The notes under the pieces: model-generated
What the model was told of the DNA's origin: nothing
Databases searched by the model: none
Seen by the model: only the letters and a program-made list of their open reading frames with translations
Made by a program: the position numbers and the translations under genes
DNA from: Chryseobacterium sp. MA9
GTDB lineage: Bacteria; Bacteroidota; Bacteroidia; Flavobacteriales; Weeksellaceae
Length of the DNA: 64,000 nucleotides
Assembly: GCF_024399315.1 (NCBI RefSeq)
Contig: NZ_CP075170.1
Location: forward strand, 1,116,001 to 1,180,000
Direction: 5' to 3'
Shown: one piece after another, positions 25,269 through 35,133 of the stretch
Numbering within the stretch: the stretch's first letter is position 1
Layout: each line of letters starts with the position of its first letter

Positions 25269-28100
25269 CTACTCCAGTTCCCTTTTCAAGAACTTCCCAG
25301 TCAAGCTTTTCTTAGACTTCACAATTTCTTCAGGGGTTCCCTGTGCTACAATCTGTCCGCCGTGTTTTCCTCCTTCTGGGCCAACGTCGATGATATGGTC
25401 TGCTAATTTGATTACATCCATATTGTGTTCGATGATAATGAACGAGTTTCCAAGTTCTACCAGCTGGTTGATGGCTTCCATAAGGATTTTCACATCTTCA
25501 AAATGTAGTCCTGTTGTTGGTTCATCAAGAATATAAAGAGTATTTCCTGTTTGTCTTTTCGCCAGTTCGGTTGCTAGCTTGATACGTTGTGCTTCACCTC
25601 CTGAAAGGGTTGTTGACTGTTGTCCTAAGGTAATATATCCCAATCCTACATCCTGTAATGTTTTTACTTTTGCAAAAATCTTAGGAATTGGCTGGAAGAA
25701 ATCTACTGCTTCATCAATCGTCATATTCAATACGTCAGAGATTGATTTTCCTTTGTAACGAACTTCCAGGGTTTCTCTGTTGAAACGTTTCCCGTTACAT
25801 GTTTCACAATGAACGTATACATCGGGAAGGAAATTCATTTCTATTACTTTTAATCCACCACCCTGACAAGTTTCGCATCTTCCGCCTTTTACGTTGAAAG
25901 AGAATCTTCCCGGCTTGTAACCACGGATTTTACTTTCCGGAAGCTCCGCGAAAAGGTTTCTGATATCCGTAAACATTCCTGTATAGGTTGCAGGATTAGA
26001 ACGAGGAGTTCTACCAATTGGGGTCTGATCTACATCTACAATTTTATCAATATTCTCTAACCCTTCAATCTTTTTGTAAGGTAAAGGCTCCTGAACTGCT
26101 CTGTAGAAATGCTTGTTAAGGATCGGATATAATGTCCCGTTAATCAAAGAAGATTTTCCACTTCCTGAAATTCCGGTTACTACTACCAGTTTTCCAAGAG
26201 GAACATCCAGGGTTACGTTTTTAAGATTGTTTCCTGTAGCCCCTTTTAAAACAATATTTTTACCGCTTCCCGCTCTTCTTTCTTCAGGAATTGCAATTTT
26301 TCTTTTTCCATTGATATATTGAGCTGTGATGGTATCTGCTTTCAACAAATCTTTTGGTTTTCCCTGCCAAAGGATTTCCCCACCGAATTTTCCGGCTCTT
26401 GGACCAATATCCAATACCTCATCGGCTTCCAAGATCATGTCTTTATCATGCTCTACCACCAATACAGAGTTTCCGATGTCTCTAAGGTTTTTCAGGGAAT
26501 GGATCAGCCTTTCATTATCTCTCTGGTGAAGTCCGATACTCGGTTCATCAAGAATATATAATACATTAACCAACTGAGACCCGATCTGAGTTGCCAGACG
26601 GATTCTCTGTGATTCTCCTCCTGAAAGGGTTTTTGAACTTCTGCTCAAGCTTAAATAATCCAAACCTACATCCAGTAAGAACTGCAGCCTGGTTTCAATC
26701 TCTTTTAAGATTTCGTGAGCGATGATTTTATTTTTTTCTGAGAATTTATCTTTAACATCGGCTAACCAGTCTTTTAAATCAGCTAAGCTTAATCCGTTGA
26801 CCTCAGCAATATTTTTTCCATCAATTTTAAAGCTTAAGCTTGAAGGCTGGAGACGTGTCCCATGACATTCCGGACATGTTTCTTCTGTTGTGAAGTGTCT
26901 TTCCAGCAAAATTGCTTCATAAGATTCCCTTTCATCAATAATTTCTTCCATGAAGGCAATCAGCCCGTCAAAACTAATTTTAATCTTCTTGGTAATCCCC
27001 GCGTATTTAAGATCTTTATTAAATTCTTTATGACATCCGTTGTAGATATAATCCAGTGCTTCTTCAGGAATATCCTGCAAAGGCGTTGTTAATCCTAATC
27101 CGAAGATCTCAAGAATGTTTTTGATCTGTGAAAGAATCCATTTGTTAGATTTGATATCTTCCAAAGGCAATAATCCTCCCTGATTGATTGACAATTTGGG
27201 ATTGTCTATGAAATAATCGGTATTGATTTTTTTGATGGTTCCCAATCCTTTACAGTCCGGGCAGCTTCCTTTCGGAGAGTTAAATGAGAAAGTATTCGGT
27301 TCCGGCAGCGCCAAAGAGTGTCCTGTTTCCGCATCCATCAGGTTTTTGGAAAAGTACTCAATATCTTTACTTCCCAATTTCTGAATTCCGATAATCCCTT
27401 CCCCCATTTCCATTGCAGTGCGCAATGATTTTTCCATTCTGCCTTCTGAGGCATTCTCTCCTATAATCCAACGGTCGATAACAATATCGATATCGTGGGT
27501 TTTATAACGGTCAAGTTTTAAATCGTATTCAATATCCTGCAATTCTCCATCAATTCTTGCCTGTCCGTAGCCTTTTTTAGCCATCTGTACAAAAAGTTCA
27601 TGATAATGCCCTTTTCTGGAACGCACTACTGGCGCCAAAAGCATAATTTTCTCTTTTTTATAGTTTTCTTTGATGGTTTCCAGAATCTGATCTTCAGTAT
27701 AACTCACCAGCTTTTGCCCGGTAGACAAAGAATACGCATCCGAAACTCTTGCATACAAAAGACGAAGAAAATCATACAGTTCTGTCACGGTTCCTACAGT
27801 AGAACGAGGATTTTTATTGGTTGTTTTCTGCTCGATGGCGATAACGGGTGAAAGTCCTTCTATCTTATCTACATCAGGACGTTCCAATCCACCCAGAAAC
27901 TGACGTGCATAGGCAGAGAATGTTTCGATATAACGACGCTGGCCTTCTGCAAAAATGGTGTCAAAAGCCAATGAGGATTTTCCACTTCCGGAAAGGCCGG
28001 TAATAACGACCAATTCATTGCGTGGAATTTTAACATTAATATTTTTAAGGTTGTGTTCACGTGCTCCGTAAACTTCTATATATTCTGTTGATTTGCTCAT
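25269..28100 (-). CDS. uvrA: Excinuclease ABC subunit A
   Basis: A 943-residue UvrA, the damage-sensing ATPase of nucleotide excision repair. Two ABC ATPase cassettes are complete: Walker [12 protein letters not shown] (about 34-44) and [11 protein letters not shown] (about 640), signatures LSGGESQR and LSGGEAQR, and Walker [11 protein letters not shown] and [10 protein letters not shown]. Zinc-binding cysteine pairs CPDC/CPEC in the insertion domains and CETC...CETC near 740-765 are present. Length is typical. The start is ATG 28100. It works with UvrB and UvrC in the cytoplasm. It is the only repair gene here. Confidence 0.98.
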   Translation of the reverse strand: MSKSTEYIEVYGAREHNLKNINVKIPRNELVVITGLSGSGKSSLAFDTIFAEGQRRYIETFSAYARQFLGGLERPDVDKIEGLSPVIAIEQKTTNKNPRSTVGTVTELYDFLRLLYARVSDAYSLSTGQKLVSYTEDQILETIKENYKKEKIMLLAPVVRSRKGHYHELFVQMAKKGYGQARIDGELQDIEYDLKLDRYKTHDIDIVIDRWIIGENASEGRMEKSLRTAMEMGEGIIGIQKLGSKDIEYFSKNLMDAETGHSLALPEPNTFSFNSPKGSCPDCKGLGTIKKINTDYFIDNPKLSINQGGLLPLEDIKSNKWILSQIKNILEIFGLGLTTPLQDIPEEALDYIYNGCHKEFNKDLKYAGITKKIKISFDGLIAFMEEIIDERESYEAILLERHFTTEETCPECHGTRLQPSSLSFKIDGKNIAEVNGLSLADLKDWLADVKDKFSEKNKIIAHEILKEIETRLQFLLDVGLDYLSLSRSSKTLSGGESQRIRLATQIGSQLVNVLYILDEPSIGLHQRDNERLIHSLKNLRDIGNSVLVVEHDKDMILEADEVLDIGPRAGKFGGEILWQGKPKDLLKADTITAQYINGKRKIAIPEERRAGSGKNIVLKGATGNNLKNVTLDVPLGKLVVVTGISGSGKSSLINGTLYPILNKHFYRAVQEPLPYKKIEGLENIDKIVDVDQTPIGRTPRSNPATYTGMFTDIRNLFAELPESKIRGYKPGRFSFNVKGGRCETCQGGGLKVIEMNFLPDVYVHCETCNGKRFNRETLEVRYKGKSISDVLNMTIDEAVDFFQPIPKIFAKVKTLQDVGLGYITLGQQSTTLSGGEAQRIKLATELAKRQTGNTLYILDEPTTGLHFEDVKILMEAINQLVELGNSFIIIEHNMDVIKLADHIIDVGPEGGKHGGQIVAQGTPEEIVKSKKSLTGKFLKRELE

Positions 28101-28239
28101 AATTCGGAGTGACTTTGCCTGAAAATCACAACGTGCAAAAATACGAAATTTTATAGACTTTTTTTGAATATAAAAAGGATAAAAATTTCATAAATTCATA
28201 GAGGTTTGCAGGAATAAAGTTGTGAGCCTGTCATATAGG

Positions 28240-28257
28240 TTTTGGCTAAAGCCAGAT
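28240..28257. repeat. TTTGGCTAAAGCC motif (dispersed element, fragment)
   Basis: TTTTGGCTAAAGCCAGA here resembles TTTTGGTTAAAGCCAGA at 32991-33007 (one substitution). GGCTAAAGCC is itself palindromic. Both sites lie in short 3' intergenic spaces. A related downstream block (28300-28330, ATTGAATGGT and following bases) may belong to the same element. Confidence 0.4.
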
Positions 28258-28343
28258 GAATATATTCTTTTTGTTAAATGGTATAACTCCTTTTCTATTG
28301 AATGGTGTGATTCACGCCGGTCTTTCAATTCAATGAAATAAAA

Positions 28344-28368
28344 AAATGCCGTATCAACTACGGCATTT
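28344..28368 (-). terminator. Terminator after tssF
   Basis: Perfect stem AAATGCCGTA / TACGGCATTT with a TCAAC loop, 34 bases past the tssF stop, with a U-run provided by AAAAAA at 28341-28346. Confidence 0.85.
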
Positions 28369-28401
28369 ATATTTAAACTGATTTTAATTTTCTCTAAAGA
28401 G

Positions 28402-30285
28402 CTAAACATCCTGGAAATCGATATCTTCATTGTTTATTCTTACCACATATTCAATCCCGTCAATGGCTTTGGCAATAATCTGGTTTCTGATGATATTGGC
28501 CATATTCTCCCAATAAGCTCTTCCGTAGAAAGAATAGTTCTGCGGAATAATTTCTACCTCAACGGTTCTTACAAAACCTTCTTTGGGTTTGTTGCTGATC
28601 ATGGTTCCTCTTCTTACTCTCACTTCTCTTATTTCATCTTTCAGAATCATGCGGCAATAGTTTTTGACGTCTTCCAAAGAAATGATTTTATCTCTTGTTG
28701 TGAGTGCATATTTATAGGCCTGAATGCTGTCTGTTCCTTTCTGTTCTTCGGCGCCACCCAATGTTTCAGTAAGCAATACAACTGTTTGTGACTTTAACTG
28801 ATTGGAAAGTTCAGTTCCCGGACGCATGTGATTAGCCAAAGTACAATGTGTTACCCAGAAAGAAGCATAGGTATGATCGGTTTTTTCTACCGGTTCCATG
28901 ATTACATAATTCAGTTCTTGTCTGATATTCCTTTTGGCATTGTTCACTTTCTGTACCATGGTTTTCATTTTATCAGACATTTCACTGAGAACGCCTTTTA
29001 CATTGTCCCTATTTAAAAGGGAAAATGCTGCAATTTCGTCTCTTGTCAATTCAAGAACATTAGCAATCATATCAACTGCGTTTCTACTTGTAAAGCGTTC
29101 CATTCCTCCTTTTCTTACGGTATATAAACCTTTTTTAAGGTCATCGGCTGGTGTAAAAGGAATTTCAGTGTACTTTCTTCCGTCACCGTCCTGTACCTCA
29201 TCTACGTAAAGGAAATGTTCTCCTTCATCTGTTACCAAAGGAATATTATTTCCCATGATATCAAGACTGTATTCTGTTTTTTTCCAGCCTCTGTTGTAGA
29301 TTGGAAAGGCATTCAGCACAAACGAGAAGTTATCAAGGATTTCTGCTGAAAACTGTGGCGGGAATTCAAAGGTAAGCCACAAAAAACTTTTATTATCCAG
29401 GAATTTTGTAATTTCTTCTTTTCCTGATAAGAAATCAAGATTCTGAGGAAGCTGTCCGGGTTCTGAGAACAGGCTTCGGGAAATTCCGGTTACTTCAATA
29501 AATTTATGGCGGTAAATGCTTTTAATATCGTTAATCACCTTATTTCTGATGGACTGCTCTTTGAACATCTGTTCGTAACCGTCAGTATGGCTTTCTGTAA
29601 GATAACTTAATCCTTCTCTTACGAATAAAGGGTTTCCATTACTGGATACTGAAACGTACGGCAATAATTTATATACAAAATCAAGGTGTTCAAAAGCCGG
29701 ATTGGAGCAGAATATACTAAGATATTTAGGAAAGTTTTCACTGATATACTTACTGACATCTACTCCTATTGTAATTTTTCTGTAATCTTCCGGTCTTCCC
29801 TGGAATCTTGCGATAGGAATTTTATTAAATCTGTCATCTATACTGTAGCAGGTATTTCCTACAAACATAATAGAGGTGTGAACTTTATTGATTCTTACAT
29901 TTCCTACCGGCGTAAAAGGGATGTTCAACTGCTTATCGGATTCTGACTTTACTGTGGAAGTCATCTGTTTACGGAAGAAAAATTCAGTGTGTTCCAATAA
30001 AACTTCCGATGAATCATAAGGCTGTGTAAAAGCCACAGAATGAGCCGGGATAGGATGTGTATAGATGGAGGGTGTAAGAAGTTTTGCCAGTTTTTCCAAT
30101 ATACGGGCATTCACCGTCTGTATTTCATTATTCGCTTTAAAAACTTCTGTACTGAACGCATCTATCAACAGTTTTACAAAAGGATCTAAAGACTGCGGGC
30201 TTCTAAGTCCCCATACTTTAGTTGCATTCTGAAGCATTCTTGCTTTTACAGATTCTTTGGAATAAATATTCTGATCTAAATTCAT
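28402..30285 (-). CDS. tssF: Type VI secretion system baseplate protein TssF
   Basis: A 627-residue TssF-family (VasA) protein, a wedge component of the T6SS baseplate assembled with TssE, TssG and TssK. The opening KARMLQNATKVWGLRSPQSLDPFVKLLIDAF, then the AFTQPYDSSEVLLEHTEFFFRK segment, matches the conserved N-terminal half. It is preceded by tssE 24 bases upstream, which supports the call. No TssG, TssK, TssB/C, ClpV or Hcp gene is near, so this pair is detached from any complete T6SS locus. Whether the organism has a working T6SS cannot be judged from this window. Confidence 0.85.
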   Translation of the reverse strand: MNLDQNIYSKESVKARMLQNATKVWGLRSPQSLDPFVKLLIDAFSTEVFKANNEIQTVNARILEKLAKLLTPSIYTHPIPAHSVAFTQPYDSSEVLLEHTEFFFRKQMTSTVKSESDKQLNIPFTPVGNVRINKVHTSIMFVGNTCYSIDDRFNKIPIARFQGRPEDYRKITIGVDVSKYISENFPKYLSIFCSNPAFEHLDFVYKLLPYVSVSSNGNPLFVREGLSYLTESHTDGYEQMFKEQSIRNKVINDIKSIYRHKFIEVTGISRSLFSEPGQLPQNLDFLSGKEEITKFLDNKSFLWLTFEFPPQFSAEILDNFSFVLNAFPIYNRGWKKTEYSLDIMGNNIPLVTDEGEHFLYVDEVQDGDGRKYTEIPFTPADDLKKGLYTVRKGGMERFTSRNAVDMIANVLELTRDEIAAFSLLNRDNVKGVLSEMSDKMKTMVQKVNNAKRNIRQELNYVIMEPVEKTDHTYASFWVTHCTLANHMRPGTELSNQLKSQTVVLLTETLGGAEEQKGTDSIQAYKYALTTRDKIISLEDVKNYCRMILKDEIREVRVRRGTMISNKPKEGFVRTVEVEIIPQNYSFYGRAYWENMANIIRNQIIAKAIDGIEYVVRINNEDIDFQDV

Positions 30286-30309
30286 AATTTTCTTTCGCTG
30301 TTAAAAATA

Positions 30310-30750
30310 TTAATCAATAGACATCGGGCTTAGAAACAATTCGGTTGAAAAACTGAACCGTTCTCCTGTTTCCTCCATTTTTGCATTGATGGCAATTCTT
30401 ACTTTCTTTTTAATTTCGGTGTGTTCTTTAGTATCGTAGCTGTGCTCTACAAATTGTATATGGGCATCGATCTGCGGACTTACAATTCTTGGTTCATATT
30501 CCTGGATCTGTCTTCTTAAGCTTTTGACAAAAACGTTTTCCCAGATGGCACTTGTTACTCCGTTATCGAATTCAAGGTTCCAAACATCGTTTCCATAGTT
30601 TTCATCATATCTGTTCTCCCCTTTTTTAGTGGTGATCAGCAGCATAATATTGTGAGCAATACTTTCTCCCATATCGCAGGTATCGATACTTCCGCCTTCG
30701 GTCATTAAAGTAGACGGTACGAAAGGCATTCTGTAATTTGGTGTATCCAT
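30310..30750 (-). CDS. tssE: Type VI secretion baseplate protein TssE (gp25-like)
   Basis: A 146-residue GPW/gp25 family protein. The core MGESIAHNIMLLITTKKGENRYDENYGNDVWNLEF carries the R-Y/F-x-P/E-x-Y-G-N pattern of gp25, here RYDENYGN, and the end has a conserved IDAHIQFVEHS strand. It is the wedge component that initiates sheath docking in contractile systems. A phage or eCIS gp25 is the alternative, but the adjacent TssF makes the T6SS assignment favoured. Promoter not found; an 8-bp hairpin at 30774-30795 precedes the start. Confidence 0.85.
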   Translation of the reverse strand: MDTPNYRMPFVPSTLMTEGGSIDTCDMGESIAHNIMLLITTKKGENRYDENYGNDVWNLEFDNGVTSAIWENVFVKSLRRQIQEYEPRIVSPQIDAHIQFVEHSYDTKEHTEIKKKVRIAINAKMEETGERFSFSTELFLSPMSID

Positions 30751-30909
30751 AACTTATAGTTTTTACTTCATGGTTCCGTTTATTTAAAAACGGAATACCA
30801 AAATACGCATTTTCACCAAATAATTGTTACAATACATTAAAATATTATTCAAAAGAAGGGCCTTCAAACTGAATTGAAAGCCCCGAATCTGTTATATCTT
30901 TTATTTTAT

Positions 30910-32322
30910 TTAAGCATCTGCCTTTTTTCGGTTGATAAAATAATACACCGGAAGTCCCAGCAACACCAATACAAAGCCAGGCCACGTATATTGCTGTTTG
31001 TAAATTAACAGTAAAATACAGAAACATGTTCCTATGATAAGGTAAATAACAGGTGTCACCGGATAAAGCCATGTTTTATAAGGTCTTTCAAGTTCCGGCT
31101 GTTTCATTCTTAAGTAAATAACTCCAAAAACCGTAATCATATAGAACAGAACGATCACGAAAGAGATCATATCCAATAAATTCCCGTACTGCCCGCTCAG
31201 ACACAAAATAGAAGCCCAAACTCCCTGCATCCATAAAGCATTTTCCGGAACTTCATTTTTATTGTTTTTTACCGCCGACTTAAAGAACATTCCGTCTTTT
31301 GCCATCGTCTGAAAAACTCTCGCTCCTGCCAGAATCAATCCGTTATTACATCCAAATGTAGAAATCATTACCAATAAAGCAATAATGATGGTTCCTGCAC
31401 TTCCAAAAATATTCTGAGAGGCTGCTACGGCTACCCTGTCGTTGGCTGCAAATGCAATTCCATCTCTGTCTAATGCATTTAAGTATACATAGTTTACTGC
31501 AATATAAAGAATCATTACAGCAGAAGTTCCATAAATCATCGACTTTACAACGTTCTTTTTAGGGTTTTCAATCTCCCCGGAAACAAATGTTACACTTTCC
31601 CATGCAACAGAACTGAAAACAGAGCCTACCATTGCGGCAGCAATTCCTCCCAGCAAAGTCATTCCACCAATTGGTTCCCAACCTTCTTTAAGGAAATTAC
31701 CGCTCAAATCTTTTTTAAGGTTATTAAAAGAATCTGTTCCCCAGCTAAAGTTTTCTGATAAATGAGAAATATCTACCATTATAAAACCGGCAGCAATTAA
31801 GCCTAATAATGCAATGATTTTGGAGCCCGTAAAGATGTTCTGAAGGATTTTTCCACTCTCTACTCCTCTGGTGTTGATATAGGTAAGCAAAATAATAACG
31901 GCAATCGCCAGAATCTGTATCCATGTAATTTTAAATTCACCACTTTGGAAAATAGGGGCAGCATCGTTAAGTGAAGGAATAAGGTAAGCTGTAAATTTAC
32001 CAAAAGCCATTGCTACGGCAGCAATCGTTCCGGTTTGTATTACTGTAAACAATCCCCATCCGTAAAGGAAACCCATTCTTTTACCAAAAATCTCTTTCAG
32101 GTAGGTATATTGTCCGCCGGCTTTCGGAAACAGTGCAGAAAGTTCTCCATAGCTTATTGCTGCTGCTACAGTCATCACTCCTGTGATAACCCATACTACA
32201 ATCAGCCAAAAACCTGATCCCAGGTTTCGCGTCATATCAGCACTTACAATAAAGATCCCGCTTCCAATCATAGAACCCATCACCAGCATAATGGCGTCCC
32301 ATAGTTTCAGTTTTTTTTGCAT
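30910..32322 (-). CDS. APC-family amino acid permease
   Basis: Twelve predicted transmembrane helices in 470 residues (ATG at 32322 is preferred to an earlier TTG). The N-terminal GSMIGSGIF motif of the APC superfamily is present in TM1, and the IGTCFCILLL and FVLVLLGLPVYY segments fit the final helices. It probably imports or exchanges an amino acid; the substrate is not determined. It is followed on the same strand by tssE after a 160-base gap that contains a weak hairpin (30858-30883). Confidence 0.9.
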   Translation of the reverse strand: MQKKLKLWDAIMLVMGSMIGSGIFIVSADMTRNLGSGFWLIVVWVITGVMTVAAAISYGELSALFPKAGGQYTYLKEIFGKRMGFLYGWGLFTVIQTGTIAAVAMAFGKFTAYLIPSLNDAAPIFQSGEFKITWIQILAIAVIILLTYINTRGVESGKILQNIFTGSKIIALLGLIAAGFIMVDISHLSENFSWGTDSFNNLKKDLSGNFLKEGWEPIGGMTLLGGIAAAMVGSVFSSVAWESVTFVSGEIENPKKNVVKSMIYGTSAVMILYIAVNYVYLNALDRDGIAFAANDRVAVAASQNIFGSAGTIIIALLVMISTFGCNNGLILAGARVFQTMAKDGMFFKSAVKNNKNEVPENALWMQGVWASILCLSGQYGNLLDMISFVIVLFYMITVFGVIYLRMKQPELERPYKTWLYPVTPVIYLIIGTCFCILLLIYKQQYTWPGFVLVLLGLPVYYFINRKKADA

Positions 32323-32464
32323 AGTCAAGTATAGGGGTCAAATATAATCAAATCTGTCTTTGATTTTGAATTTTATTGAAAAATCCTTGAAATGGCTGTT
32401 TTTTATCATTTTTAAATCGGTTATGATTCAATATTAATTAGTATTTTTGGGAAAAATATTAAAA

Positions 32465-32965
32465 ATGAAATTTAAAACTATATTATTTGCAGCCGCTGTA
32501 AGTGTTTCTACTTTAGCATTTGCACAGGAATCCGGTCCACCGGCAGGAAAGGCTTTGGTAGGTGATACTTACGGAGACAAGGTAACTTCATCCGCTGAAT
32601 CTAAAGCAATCACAGTAGATAATCTGAATAAACAGCTTAAAAAAGACAATAAAAAAGTTGAAAATATAGCCGTTAAAGGAAAAGTAACTGATGTTTGCGA
32701 TAAAAAAGGGTGCTGGCTTACGATTCAGACGGAGGACAATTCCAAGTTTTTTGTGAAAATGAAAGACTATGCTTTCTTTGTGCCTACAGCTTTAAAAGGT
32801 AAAAACGTAGTATTGGAAGGTAATGCAGAAAGAAAAGTAACTTCTGTGAATGAGCAGAAACATTATGCAGAAGATGCTAAAAAACCGCAGTCTGAAATTG
32901 ATGCGATTACACAGCCAAAAGAAGAGATAAGGTTTGTAGCAAACGGAATTAAAGTAGTTAACTAA
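32465..32965 (+). CDS. DUF4920 domain secreted protein
   Basis: A 166-residue protein started at the ATG at 32465 (an upstream in-frame TTG would add 6 non-signal residues). It has a signal peptide (ending about LAFAQ). The DUF4920 signature VKGKVTDVCDKKGCWLTI (with two Cys and Trp) is present at about 74-91. A C-terminal acidic/basic tail follows. Members are small periplasmic proteins of unknown function; the Cys pair could bind a metal or a disulfide, which is not established. It diverges from the permease and ends at a very strong terminator. Confidence 0.85.
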   Translation: MKFKTILFAAAVSVSTLAFAQESGPPAGKALVGDTYGDKVTSSAESKAITVDNLNKQLKKDNKKVENIAVKGKVTDVCDKKGCWLTIQTEDNSKFFVKMKDYAFFVPTALKGKNVVLEGNAERKVTSVNEQKHYAEDAKKPQSEIDAITQPKEEIRFVANGIKVVN

Positions 32966-33028
32966 GCTTTAATTATTGAATACAATCTATATTTTGGTTA
33001 AAGCCAGAATAAGTAAAGTATATAAAAG

Positions 33029-33063
33029 CAAAAAGCCGATAATCTAAGATTATCGGCTTTTTG
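33029..33063. terminator. Strong bidirectional terminator
   Basis: A stem of at least 15 bp, CAAAAAGCCGATAAT paired with ATTATCGGCTTTTTG, with a small loop. It ends both the DUF4920 gene and the M14 peptidase gene that converge on it. Confidence 0.9.
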
Positions 33064-34173
33064 TTAATCTTCAATTTTAAAATCCACCACAGAATCAAGT
33101 TTCGGATATTTAGTAGCAGAAATAAATTTCTTTCCGGTACAGTTTATTTCCAGCCAGCCTTTTCTTTTCTTTATGTCTCCAGCTTCCATTACAAAAGGAA
33201 TAAAAGAGATTTCATCTTTCCCCTCTTCTTTGATTTCTCTGTACTGAACCGCTATATCCAAAATACATTCATGTTCTGTATTCAGTTTTACATTTCGGTA
33301 AACAATATCATAATGCGTTTCTTGATTTTCAGGGATATCTAAGTAAGTCTCCCAGCCTGTAATATCAGAGTTCAGTTCACTGATTGCTTTCAGTGCATAA
33401 TAAAGAGCAATAGTATAATATTTTCTGGTTCCTTTTCTGGTATAGTCATCTACAAAATGTCCACCTTCAAATAAGATAGTAGGCATCCCGGCTTTGATAA
33501 AATTATCTCCTGTGGAAGTAGGATAAAACTCATCAGAATACCTTCCGATCTGATTAGGGATCATTTCCTTTAAATGGTTATATATACTTCCGATTACTGC
33601 CATACATTTTTTTCTGTTTTCAGTAACGGTACGCTCTACATTTTCGGAAGGTGCCAAAAACGAAAGTGTAGCAGGATGAATACCGTCAGTGGTAAAAATG
33701 GTTCTCTGCTCATGAAGGTTTAATGCATAATCATACTTTTTTGAAGCCGCTGCATTTTTCAGAAACTTGATCTCTTTACTGGCTTCGTTGTGAAAATCTC
33801 TGTTCAGATCAATGTCTGCAGCATTCAGTCTCGTCCATCTTTCAGATCCGTCAGGATTCAGCATGAATATAAAATCGAGTTGTATTTTACTGAACAAATC
33901 TTCTTTCATTTCCGGTGCTTTATTAAGGCTTACTAAAAGGTCCAGCATAGCATGAGTCGCGTTGGATTCATTTCCGTGCATCTGTGACCAGGCCAATACC
34001 TGAATCTTTCCGGTTCCTATAGTTAACCGATAAATAGGTTTACCTAAATAGGATGTTCCGATCTCTTGAATATAATCGCTGAGATTGGTCTGTAGGTAAG
34101 AAAATAATTTTTCAGGGGAAATATAGCGATTTGAGAAATCGGGTGTCTGAGAATAGATCTGTTCAAAATTCAT
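33064..34173 (-). CDS. M14 family zinc carboxypeptidase
   Basis: A 369-residue protein read from the ATG at 34173 (an in-frame upstream GTG/ATG adds 12 unlikely residues). The M14 zinc site is visible: QMHGNESN (HxxE, two metal ligands), LHEQRT (third His), and the catalytic Glu in ILFEGGHF. RLNAADIDLNRDF supplies the substrate-carboxylate Arg context. No signal peptide is seen, so cytosolic or non-classically located. Substrate could be a peptidoglycan peptide or protein C-terminus. It stands alone. Confidence 0.9.
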   Translation of the reverse strand: MNFEQIYSQTPDFSNRYISPEKLFSYLQTNLSDYIQEIGTSYLGKPIYRLTIGTGKIQVLAWSQMHGNESNATHAMLDLLVSLNKAPEMKEDLFSKIQLDFIFMLNPDGSERWTRLNAADIDLNRDFHNEASKEIKFLKNAAASKKYDYALNLHEQRTIFTTDGIHPATLSFLAPSENVERTVTENRKKCMAVIGSIYNHLKEMIPNQIGRYSDEFYPTSTGDNFIKAGMPTILFEGGHFVDDYTRKGTRKYYTIALYYALKAISELNSDITGWETYLDIPENQETHYDIVYRNVKLNTEHECILDIAVQYREIKEEGKDEISFIPFVMEAGDIKKRKGWLEINCTGKKFISATKYPKLDSVVDFKIED

Positions 34174-34229
34174 CTTGAGAAATAATTTACAAGAATCAAA
34201 TTTAACCATTTTTAGGCAAAAACTTAAAT

Positions 34230-35115
34230 TAACATTTGTGAATATTGTAAAAATACATGAATTTACATTTGTTTCAGAATCTAAAATCCATTTACAAAGT
34301 TTAAATCGTGATGGTCTTATGACTTAAAAAGATAGTTAACACTTGTAACATTACTAAACAGTACAGAATGACATATTGTCTGTTGATAAAATTGTGGATT
34401 GCGAATAATTTAACACTATATACTTAAAACACACAAATTCAATCAGTTATGTATTTTATCTAAATTACATTTATAACACTGCTTGAAGTGAAAAAAAGAC
34501 TGTTTTTACCCATTTGAGAGTTATTTTATCAAACATGAAAATTGTGGAAAACTTTGTTGTTTATCTGATTATACAAATGTAAAATGTTTGAAATATAGAA
34601 ATTTTCTCTGGAATTTTATTCAATCTATGTTTGGAGGATCAATTTTGCAGACAAAAAAAATAGTCGTTGAGTATGAATATAATTTTCCTTCAATAAAGAG
34701 CTATATCGACTTAAAACATGGTATTTACATTAATAATTTACTATTGTAACACCTAATAAAACAGCTATTATAAGTATTTAGGGACATTTAGCTATCGGAA
34801 ACAGAGATTAGATAGATTAACTATGTAAACAGTAAATAAGAAGTCAGTTAAGGAATAAAATACCCTTTGAAAACATGTTAATTTACATTTATAAACTAAT
34901 ATAAAGAGTAAATAATGGAACAATATAGTAATCCTAATCAATGCAGAAGATTCCTATAGAAGATTGACATTATCATTAAATACAATTGTAATTTAGCTAT
35001 AATGCATTGATTTAAAATAGATTATTGGCTATTTACAAATGTACACAAATAATAATTTCAAATATTTACATTTGTATTTTGCATTTGTAAATTTTATGAG
35101 TTACATTTGTAAAAT
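34230..35115. promoter_or_regulatory. Array of TTTACATTTGTAAA-like sites (predicted XRE operators)
   Basis: The 960-base AT-rich space before the XRE gene has no credible gene. It holds many copies of a short palindrome, perfect form TTTACA-TT-TGTAAA. Best sites: 34262-34272 (TTTACATTTGT), 34570-34583 (TACAAATGTAAA), 34880-34893 (TTTACATTTATAAA), 35032-35042 (TTTACAAATGT), 35064-35076 (TTTACATTTGTA), 35083-35092 (ATTTGTAAAT) and 35101-35112 (TTACATTTGTAA). The densest cluster (four in 80 bases) adjoins the XRE start. TACATTTG within the site is also a -7 promoter box. Confidence 0.6.
35078..35109 (+). promoter_or_regulatory. Promoter of the XRE gene overlapping an operator
   Basis: -33 TTTG (35078-35081), 20-base spacer, -7 TACATTTG (35102-35109), an exact consensus match. 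The -7 box lies inside the palindrome TTACATTTGTAA, so a repressor on that site would block polymerase. The predicted leader is about 20 bases. Confidence 0.7.
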
Positions 35116-35133
35116 AATTAAAGGCTTATTTTT

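Noticed and set aside
28188-28430. 80-codon minus-strand open frame between uvrA and tssF
   Set aside because: It runs across the tssF terminator and the repeat motif and ends in tssF itself, has no signal or family match, and its upstream reading overlaps a real gene.
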